Assembly: GCA_002482685.1 (NCBI GenBank)
Contig: DLGL01000048.1
Coordinates: forward strand, 1 to 15,846
Length of the DNA: 15,846 nt
Origin: Bacteriovoracaceae bacterium UBA7695
Lineage (GTDB): Bacteria; Bdellovibrionota; Bacteriovoracia; Bacteriovoracales; Bacteriovoracaceae
Direction: 5' to 3'
Part shown: positions 6,021 to 13,600 of the stretch, in pieces
How positions within the stretch are numbered: position 1 is the first letter of the stretch
How the letters are laid out: each line of letters begins with the position of its first letter
Notes under the pieces: generated by a model
Told to the model about the DNA's origin: nothing
What the model saw: only the letters and a program-made list of their open reading frames with translations
The model's database searches: none
Position numbers and translations under genes: made by a program

Positions 6021-7217
6021 ATGAAATTTTCAGTTCTCATAATGATTCTACTCTTGCCGTTAAGCGCTCTTGCTGATTCCAGTGCACAAACAGCTAAACA
6101 GTTTTCTAATCGTAATTGGCATTATCATGCTGCAGTTGAAGCTCGAGAAGCTCAGTTGGTCGATTATCTTGATTTTGAATTAATATCCAAGTCTAGAGGC
6201 CATATTAATAATTTTCTCAATTCTATTCGCAGTCTATCAAATGAGCAGCTCGAAAAGTTTTACCCTGAACTCGATGCAAGCTCTGAAAGCGACAGGGTAG
6301 TCTTGGATGAAAGATATACGAAAGCAATTAATGGTTACGATGTTCTCCTTGGTTGGCCAGCCCTTTTGGAAGCCCTAAATGAAGAAAAATGGGACGATAC
6401 CGGGACCTGTAATCTTACTGGCGATGTAATGGCTAACCCTAACTGTGGCAGAAGATCAAAGGCTGATTATGTGGTTACTAGGCTAACATCAAGTCAGCGC
6501 AGTAGACTTGATGAGCTTAAGCAAGTTGTTATGGATGATCTCGATTTAATCAGGCTCTCTAATGGTCGAGTTATCGTTGGCTCAGGGCCGGTTAGGTTCT
6601 TTCAGGCATTTCATGATTCTCGTGTCGTTGATAAATTGATTCAGCCAGCATACGTTAAAGTCAGTGATCCTTTGGACGCGAATCTGCGAAAGAAGAATCT
6701 AATAGAGCTGGGACGAGCTCTAATAATACAATTCTTTCAGGGTAAAAATGGAAGAATTGTGAATAGCAACCTGATGGACATTGATCTGGAGTCCGATGAC
6801 TGTTTGGAGCTTCCAAGTAACGAGGTTGATAGTTGTCAATTAAACTACATCAGAACCTTAATATGGGATCCAGCTTACGAAGCGGATGACTTTGTGGTTA
6901 ACAATTTAATTATAGATTCCATCGGTATTACGCCTTTAATGGATAGCTTGATTAAGAAGTTTTCTGCAGAGAATCCCGAATATGTGTCAAGAGTTCAGAT
7001 GGAAGAATTTATTGAGAGAGCTTATCTTACCTTATGTATTGCATATGATGTCGATCCGTTAGAGCCTCCCATCTCCAGTCAATTTAAAGCGCAGTTTATT
7101 CAGCATGTAATGCTCAGTAGTGACTACCTTATCCAAAAGAGAAGTATTATCGCTTTGCACATGGCACGAGGGCTTCAGGAACTTGTGATTTTTCTAGAGG
7201 ACTCAAATGAAAAATAA
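6021..7217 (+). CDS. Secreted helical protein of unknown function
   Basis: The 398-residue product has a Sec signal peptide (MKFSVLIMILLLPLSALA, cleavage after residue 18) and no other membrane segment. The mature region reads as mainly alpha-helical, with many charged amphipathic stretches such as LDERYTKAINGYDVLLGW and PLMDSLIKKFSAENPEYV. Two Cys pairs, near residues 130-141 (TCNL, PNCG) and 262-272 (DCLE, SCQL), could form disulfides. I recognise no domain or catalytic motif. The ATG follows AGGG (6011-6014) and lies eight bases after the lipoprotein gene; its 3' end overlaps the next gene by 11 bases. Membership of the SpvB-RHS operon is clear from spacing, but no role can be read from the sequence. 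Confidence 0.86.
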   Translation: MKFSVLIMILLLPLSALADSSAQTAKQFSNRNWHYHAAVEAREAQLVDYLDFELISKSRGHINNFLNSIRSLSNEQLEKFYPELDASSESDRVVLDERYTKAINGYDVLLGWPALLEALNEEKWDDTGTCNLTGDVMANPNCGRRSKADYVVTRLTSSQRSRLDELKQVVMDDLDLIRLSNGRVIVGSGPVRFFQAFHDSRVVDKLIQPAYVKVSDPLDANLRKKNLIELGRALIIQFFQGKNGRIVNSNLMDIDLESDDCLELPSNEVDSCQLNYIRTLIWDPAYEADDFVVNNLIIDSIGITPLMDSLIKKFSAENPEYVSRVQMEEFIERAYLTLCIAYDVDPLEPPISSQFKAQFIQHVMLSSDYLIQKRSIIALHMARGLQELVIFLEDSNEK

Positions 7218-7548
7218 AAAAAGTATCTTCTCCATATTGTCCATAGTTTTAGGCCTTGGATTCGCTTGTTTATTCTGGATAACTAAACCTGATCCGCAAG
7301 TTGAGGATAAAAGCTTTAAGGCTCTGCCACTTGCCGTGAAAGAAGTCCTCCTAGCTGGAAAAAAGTATGATCCAGCTGAATATTCTAAAAAAGTGTCTAA
7401 TATCAATTCGCCTTCATCATATCACAGAGATACAGGAGAGAAGCTTTACACGATAGCTTTATCCAGCAACTTCTATAGCACAGACAAATTAAAGCTTCTC
7501 TCTATGGCAAAGATCCATCTTATGAAAGCTAAAGAATTAGGTAACTAA
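7207..7548 (+). CDS. Small membrane-anchored protein, unknown function
   Basis: The 113-residue product has a Lys-rich N-terminus (MKNKKS), one hydrophobic segment at about residues 7-25 (IFSILSIVLGLGFACLFWI) and a soluble charged remainder with a helical end (LKLLSMAKIHLMKAKELGN). This predicts a single N-terminal anchor with the soluble part outside the cytoplasm. The Cys in GFAC is a poor lipobox, so a signal anchor is more likely than a lipoprotein. The start overlaps the previous gene by 11 bases and has a good AGAGG site at 7196-7200. The stop codon abuts the ATG of the next gene with no gap, which implies coupled translation with the 1027-residue protein. No known family was recognised. 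Confidence 0.82.
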   Translation: MKNKKSIFSILSIVLGLGFACLFWITKPDPQVEDKSFKALPLAVKEVLLAGKKYDPAEYSKKVSNINSPSSYHRDTGEKLYTIALSSNFYSTDKLKLLSMAKIHLMKAKELGN

Positions 7549-10500
7549 ATGAAAAAATCACTTTTCTTAATTGCACTCCTTACCACTATGCCATGCATAG
7601 CTTCAGACTTAGATGTTCTAATTGCAAAAACTGCACTTGCATTAGGAGATGAGTACAGCAAATTAGCCTCTAACTACCAAACTAAAGTTGCTTCGTATCT
7701 TTCTAGCCAGCCCGAAATGGACTTTGAAAATGAAGCGGATGTTCCTGTAGAGTACTTATCCGTTAGAGATAATTATCACAAATATAAGAATTTAGCCTTG
7801 GCCGAATACTCGATTATTTTTTGTAATAATGCTTGCCTACCTCCGAACAAGCCTACTGGCTTAGAAATGGCAGATAGGTATAACTTTCTTAGAAGAGAAG
7901 CTTTTACTAAACATCAGCAACTGGGACTTGGTTCAAATAATGCCGGGACCATAGGGAAGATATCAACAATTTATGCCGTAACTAGCAGCTTTGAAGATCA
8001 TTTGCTGGGTAAGCTTACAAAGCTTGTCGAAGTTCAGCAAAGATTGGACGTTGAAGCAAGAAAACTCTCTAATACTATGAATGATCTACAAAATTCATAT
8101 GTTGATCTAGAGTCTGAACAGATTGTGGGCGTAACTCAGTCAATTTTAAATGAGCAAAATTATTCAAATGAAGCGCAAACTCAACTTTCAAGCTATGAGT
8201 CTTGTATTACTAGTGAAGTAATTGAAGACAATTTTGAAAGGGATGAATTAAAAAAGTCTTTATCTCAGCTTGATATTCTTCAAAAGAATGTACGTGGTCA
8301 TATGGAAAAGGCATTTGACTCTGTTTATCAGGATATTAGTGGTCAAAAAGTAGCTACGATTAAGTCCAATCTTGGTTGGCAACAGCAGTTAGTAACACTT
8401 GGATCTAAGGACCGAATTTTGATCTCTGCTACCGGAGCGTGGAATTTTAAAGGTGCTGTTGAAATCTTTGAACCAAGTCATTTAGATGTTCCTGACGATA
8501 AAGGATTGCTCTCCGGCATTAGCAAAGGCATCTCCTCAATGTTCAATTCCGCAACTAATGCCCTGGGGAGCCTTATGGGTGGTCTCTTGAAGCCTAAGGC
8601 CCAAATCCTTAAAGCTATTGCTCAATCAAATAAACCAGCATTTAACCGGATTTCAACAGGACTTGAGTGTAAAGCTGAAGGCTATCTACTTACTTTTAGT
8701 GAAGGACTAGGAAATGGAATTAGTGAAGGGACTGGAGCGAGTGCAGGTGTAGGATATGGTTACTTTGATATGGGCGTAAGTTCTTCTTCTGGATCTAGTT
8801 CAAGTGTCTCATCTGGTATTGGCGGAACTTACACATTGAAGTTAACGACAACGACTAAACCCCAACTTCCTTTGGGTGCTTTATTAGGCTCGTTTTGCGA
8901 TATAGCTCCTTCATCAGATCCAACCTGCGAAGTATTTTTAATAGGCGCTGGGACTCTAGTAGAAGCTCCAAATCCTATTGGAAGTAAGAAGCTTTGGCTT
9001 ATTGGAAATGACGGGGGAAGCCGGGCAGCAAATACAGGATCACTTCAAGTAATCCTTCAAAAACAAGCGACTTTTAAATCTTACTGGGATGAATATTACG
9101 ACTGGTATACAGATGAATGTGACACTAATGGCTTCAATTGTGGCCTTGGCTACATTCTAGAAAACATCGCCTATACTCCAAACCCTTACGCTGCTGTGAA
9201 AGCTTCGTTTACAAAACAATTCCCTAACTTCCCAGATGAAGTTTCAAACATCATTCTCCAGCAAATAAATTATATGGTTGAAATGAACCTGGCAGAAAAA
9301 GAAATTAAAACCAAAGAACTAAGTCGTGAACTCCATTCAACGAAAATTGCGACCTGTAAGGATCAAGCTGCTGTGACATTGGAAAAAGTTAAAGTATCTA
9401 GAGAATTAATGTCTACTTTTCAACGACGTGCTCAAACCATTCGCACCAAAGAGATGATACTGGACACATCTCGCAAGTTTTACGAACAAGAACTCGCCGC
9501 AATTAATACTGTTCGTTTGAAGAATATTGAACGAATCAAAAGATATTATGCCCTAACAGTAAGTTCATATAATTACCTTTATTTGGATAATTTTAGACCA
9601 GAAGGCGAGTCTCAGCCTTATTTCGAAGGTGATTTTTACAAAAGTCAGGTTGATCTAATGGAAGATCTAATCTCAGAGATTACTGCGGTTAATGATTTGC
9701 TTAATCTAAACCGTGGTTTTGTAGTCTATCAACTCTCTAATGAAGAGCTTCAGGGTTTGACTGTTCCGGATTACCGACTTAGAAAATCTCAAGTAAAACT
9801 TGACCATAGTGATTTCTTCTGTCAGGGCTTCGATGTCGAAAACCAAGCTAGAGTCATGATTGATAAAGTAGGAATTCTTCTTGATATTGATCCAGCTAAA
9901 GAACATCTGTTTTTCAAGAATCCACATAAGCGAAATACACAAATTCAATTGGCCCATGGGCTAGAGAATATCTTTTACGGATTCGATGGGTCTGAGAAAG
10001 AACAATGGATGCCATCCCAGAAGCGAAATATCGCAGGGTATTCAACACGCGTGCTGACTGATGCTAATTCTGACTATTTCAAACTTAGAGATACATCCAT
10101 TTTTGAGCGACTTTCATTCAGAAAAACAAGTTTTGCTTCAACGTGGCAGCTTGATATGACTGATCCATCAATCCGAATGTATGAAGATAGTGACACGAGT
10201 TTCACAAATTCCTTATTGAAAGGTTTAAAACTTGTTTTTTGGTTTAACTCAACTGAACTGCAGGGTGATTCAGTACTTAATAAGTGCCTGACCTCCCCAG
10301 TGAACTTGGTTTCGGAGGAAGCCCTTCGTACCGGCGCTGCTATTTCATGGAGTTTCCCAAAAGATGACATAGATTTTGATTTTATCGAAAGGTTCACAGT
10401 GTACCGTAGTACACATCCAGAGAATGGATTCAAACCGATAGGGCACGTTAATGTTGAAGATTGTGGTGATGGTACTACTGATGTGGACTGTGCATATACC

Positions 10501-10632
10501 GATAGCGTAGTTTCTGAAGGCCAGTACTACTATCAGGTAAGATCTGCATATCGAAAAGACTCAACAGATAAGTATTATTTGAATGGTGTTCCGTCTACTG
10601 CAACAAGTATAACTCTTACAAAAACTAAGTAA
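7549..10632 (+). CDS. Large secreted protein with PA-IL/LecA-like lectin fold and FN3-like C-terminus
   Basis: This 1027-residue protein has a signal peptide (MKKSLFLIALLTTMPCIAS, cleavage near residue 18 or 19). Residues about 20-265 are helical, partly coiled-coil-like. Residues about 270-505 resemble the PA-IL/LecA galactose-lectin fold (PF07828): GWQQQLVTLGSKDRILISAT with GAWN at 276-299, then LPLGALLG (440-447), FLIGAGTLVEAP, and LWLIGNDGG with NTGSLQVIL (482-503). Compared with LecA from memory, the ND and the final N(S/T)GS are kept, one Ca-binding Asn is Ala (A494) and the loop is one residue shorter. A long insert (about 300-435) holds a Gly-rich hydrophobic helix and a Gly/Ser-rich stretch. 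Residues about 560-690 are again helical, and about 925-1027 look like a fibronectin type III domain (ISWSF, FTVYRS, YYYQVRSAY). It is not a recognisable TcA, but it sits where a TcA could be. The ATG abuts the previous stop, and its own stop overlaps the next ATG by one base. A recognition or anchoring role is inferred. Confidence 0.88.
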   Translation: MKKSLFLIALLTTMPCIASDLDVLIAKTALALGDEYSKLASNYQTKVASYLSSQPEMDFENEADVPVEYLSVRDNYHKYKNLALAEYSIIFCNNACLPPNKPTGLEMADRYNFLRREAFTKHQQLGLGSNNAGTIGKISTIYAVTSSFEDHLLGKLTKLVEVQQRLDVEARKLSNTMNDLQNSYVDLESEQIVGVTQSILNEQNYSNEAQTQLSSYESCITSEVIEDNFERDELKKSLSQLDILQKNVRGHMEKAFDSVYQDISGQKVATIKSNLGWQQQLVTLGSKDRILISATGAWNFKGAVEIFEPSHLDVPDDKGLLSGISKGISSMFNSATNALGSLMGGLLKPKAQILKAIAQSNKPAFNRISTGLECKAEGYLLTFSEGLGNGISEGTGASAGVGYGYFDMGVSSSSGSSSSVSSGIGGTYTLKLTTTTKPQLPLGALLGSFCDIAPSSDPTCEVFLIGAGTLVEAPNPIGSKKLWLIGNDGGSRAANTGSLQVILQKQATFKSYWDEYYDWYTDECDTNGFNCGLGYILENIAYTPNPYAAVKASFTKQFPNFPDEVSNIILQQINYMVEMNLAEKEIKTKELSRELHSTKIATCKDQAAVTLEKVKVSRELMSTFQRRAQTIRTKEMILDTSRKFYEQELAAINTVRLKNIERIKRYYALTVSSYNYLYLDNFRPEGESQPYFEGDFYKSQVDLMEDLISEITAVNDLLNLNRGFVVYQLSNEELQGLTVPDYRLRKSQVKLDHSDFFCQGFDVENQARVMIDKVGILLDIDPAKEHLFFKNPHKRNTQIQLAHGLENIFYGFDGSEKEQWMPSQKRNIAGYSTRVLTDANSDYFKLRDTSIFERLSFRKTSFASTWQLDMTDPSIRMYEDSDTSFTNSLLKGLKLVFWFNSTELQGDSVLNKCLTSPVNLVSEEALRTGAAISWSFPKDDIDFDFIERFTVYRSTHPENGFKPIGHVNVEDCGDGTTDVDCAYTDSVVSEGQYYYQVRSAYRKDSTDKYYLNGVPSTATSITLTKTK

Positions 10633-13600
10633 TGAAGCTTAAGTTTGAACTATTACTTCTAGGAGTTTTATTATCCAGTCCTGGATTAGCCCAGGAGCAG
10701 GATTACTTTTCAGGTGTTTCTACTGAAGCGATCTCTATGCCTTCGTTGCCTGGGTCTGTGGAGGGGCTTCCTCACACAATTAACGAGTCTACTAGTAAAG
10801 GGCAGTTTGGCTTTGCAGTAGATATTAAGGTTCCAAAAGGTGTGAACGATCATACACCTGCAGTGAAGGTTCTATATAATTCTGGTGATGGACAGAGTGA
10901 ATTTGGTTTGGGCTGGAGTTTGAATGTTCAATCAATCTCTGTGAGTACAAAAAAAGGGGTTCCAACTTATACAAACACAGACACTTTTTGGGGACCTGAT
11001 GGGGAGTTGGTTAGAATTGAAAGATCTTCCAGTCCTAATACCTTCTATGCACCTTACATAAATAAAACTCAAAATCTGTATGAGTATGTCGCTGGAGAGA
11101 ATACATGGATCATTCATCAAGGGGATGGAAAAAAACTCTTTTTCGGTTCAGATCCCTCATCGAAAATTGAAAATGGTCAAAAGACTTTTAAGTGGTTTGT
11201 TGAAAAAATCTCTGACAACTTAGGAAACGAGATTGTCTATGAATATACTAAAACGCTTGGTTATCCATATCTCACGTCCATTAACTATGCCTTCAAAAGT
11301 GGAACTCCTCACTATTCATTAAATTTTTCCTATGAAGATAGGGAAGACCTCATTGAATCATATAAGAGTACTTTCCTGGTCACTCAGTCTAAGAGATGCT
11401 CTTGGATTGAAGTTAAGTCCGGGTCTTCATACTTGGTTCGCTCTTACGAATTTGTCTATCAGAATCAAATTCATCAGAAAGGAAGTTTTCTTAAAGAAGT
11501 GTATCAGCATGGCGTAGGAGGGGCGGATTTAAGTCCTCCGATGCCACCAATCACTTTTGAATACTCTGAAATTGACCTTGAAGAGAATTTTATAACGACT
11601 CAAATGATTTTTTCAGATACCCAGAAGTTTCCACCTTCTTTGAATAAGCTTAGGGCAACTCTCGTAGACATGAATCGTGATTCTTTCCCGGATGTTCTCG
11701 AGACATCAAGATATGGTGCTAAAGTCTGGTTAAACAATGGTGCTGGAGGATTTGATTCTCATTACACACTACCTAAATTCATTTCATTACTAGGGGAAGG
11801 GCAAAGTAAAATCTTGGACGTAGATGGCGATCGAGTAGCTGACTTTGTGGCGACTGGACTTTACCCTCAATTCTACAAAGGTGGGATTAACGTTTCACCA
11901 GGCCAGCTTGGATTTTCTGCTACACCGAGTTCAATCTTTTCAATTCCTAGGTATTCGATCGGCTCAGACAATGTCAAAACAGTTGATATTAATGCTGACG
12001 GCAGACTTGATATCATTGCAAGGGAAGTCGGAAGCTTTAAAAGTTTTATCAGTACTTCTGAGGGCAATTGGAATCGCGCCCAGGACTTTGTAGTCAATAC
12101 AGGGGCATTTGATCTTTCTAGCCCTTATACTTTCTTTGCAGATATGAATGGCGATGGACTAACGGATTTAGTATTTGTAAGAACAACTACACTTATCTAT
12201 CTTCCTAATACCGGGACAGGGCTTTTTGCTAATCCAGTAAAAATGGACTTCGAAGAAACAAAACCTCTTATTTTAGATTTCTTTAAAATTGGTAAGTACA
12301 ATTTTGTTGTTGATATAAATAACGATGGATATGACGATTTAGTTTCCGCCTCTGAGTCGACTGTCGGGCTTTCGTTAAATATGGGAAATGGAACTTTTGC
12401 AGAAACAATTCACATTGAGAACGTCCACGACGGTGAATACAATCTCAAAGGAGTTCATATTTCGACAGGAGACATGAACGGGAATAGCACTGTGGATATC
12501 CTTTGGACCAACGATTTCCAGGATTGGCGATACTTAGATTTCTCGGACGGTAAACTCAATCTAATGACTAAGCTGGATAACGGTTTGGGATTAAAAACTC
12601 GAATTGAATACGAGTTCGCATCAAGATTCGGATCTCACATTGATTCCGATACTCCTGTACTACCACACCCCATGCTTGTGGTTAGTTCTATTAAAGAAAC
12701 TCTAGGTAATAGCACTGATGTTATTCGAGAAGATGATTATAAGTATTTTGGTGGATACTACGACGCTCTTGACAACGACTTTCGAGGTTTCAGTTTAGTT
12801 GAAAAAACTGAATTGGGTGACTCAACTATCGGTCACCTTTATACCAAATCAGCATATGAACAAGGAAGGCTTCTGGTAGCCGATCACCAGCAGCTCATGT
12901 TGCTGGAGAAGTCTGAATATACCTATAGTCTGGCAAAAAAAACAATTGGAGATCTGCTCAGAAAAGAGGCTCACAATTTATCAACCTTGCCTACTTTTGT
13001 AGGTTTAGATAACAAGAATCCTGGCCTTCCATTCGTGTCTCTAACCATCATTACTGAAGGCGATGAGGATGTCTCTAGCTCTGATAGGCAACATAAAATT
13101 GCACGTTCAATTGATTTGTCGAGCGAAGGTTTCATAGAGAAAGATACGACGACAACATATCTTGATCTCTCCCAAGTTATACGAAAAGAAGAAATCTTAC
13201 TTGGTATAAATAATATTGAGAATACACATATTACGAATAGAGTTTGCGAAAAGAGTACTTACGACGATACAGATACGCTCTTAAAAAGAGAGCGTTTTTA
13301 TTATGATGCGGAAACGCTTTGTTCGGTAACTTCTGGACTCCTTACTAAAAAAGACGCTTGGACTGGTAGTGGTTATGAAACAAAAAATAATTATACATAT
13401 GAATCTTTCGGAGCTTTAGCCTCTTTCTCGGATTCTTTGTCTCATGTTACCACGATTGGATACGATTCATTAGATTTGAATCCGACTTCCGTGACCAATC
13501 CAGCTGGACATGTTAAAAGTGCAACTTATAGCTCAGATACCGGTGTACTTAGTAGTATCACGGATGAAAACTCCCTTGCGACCTCTCTTAGTTATGACCT

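Noticed and set aside
7549..10632. Identification of the 1027-residue protein as a TcA subunit
   Set aside because: It is far shorter than usual TcA proteins (over 2000 residues) and I see no TcA signature. Only its position and helical content recall TcA.
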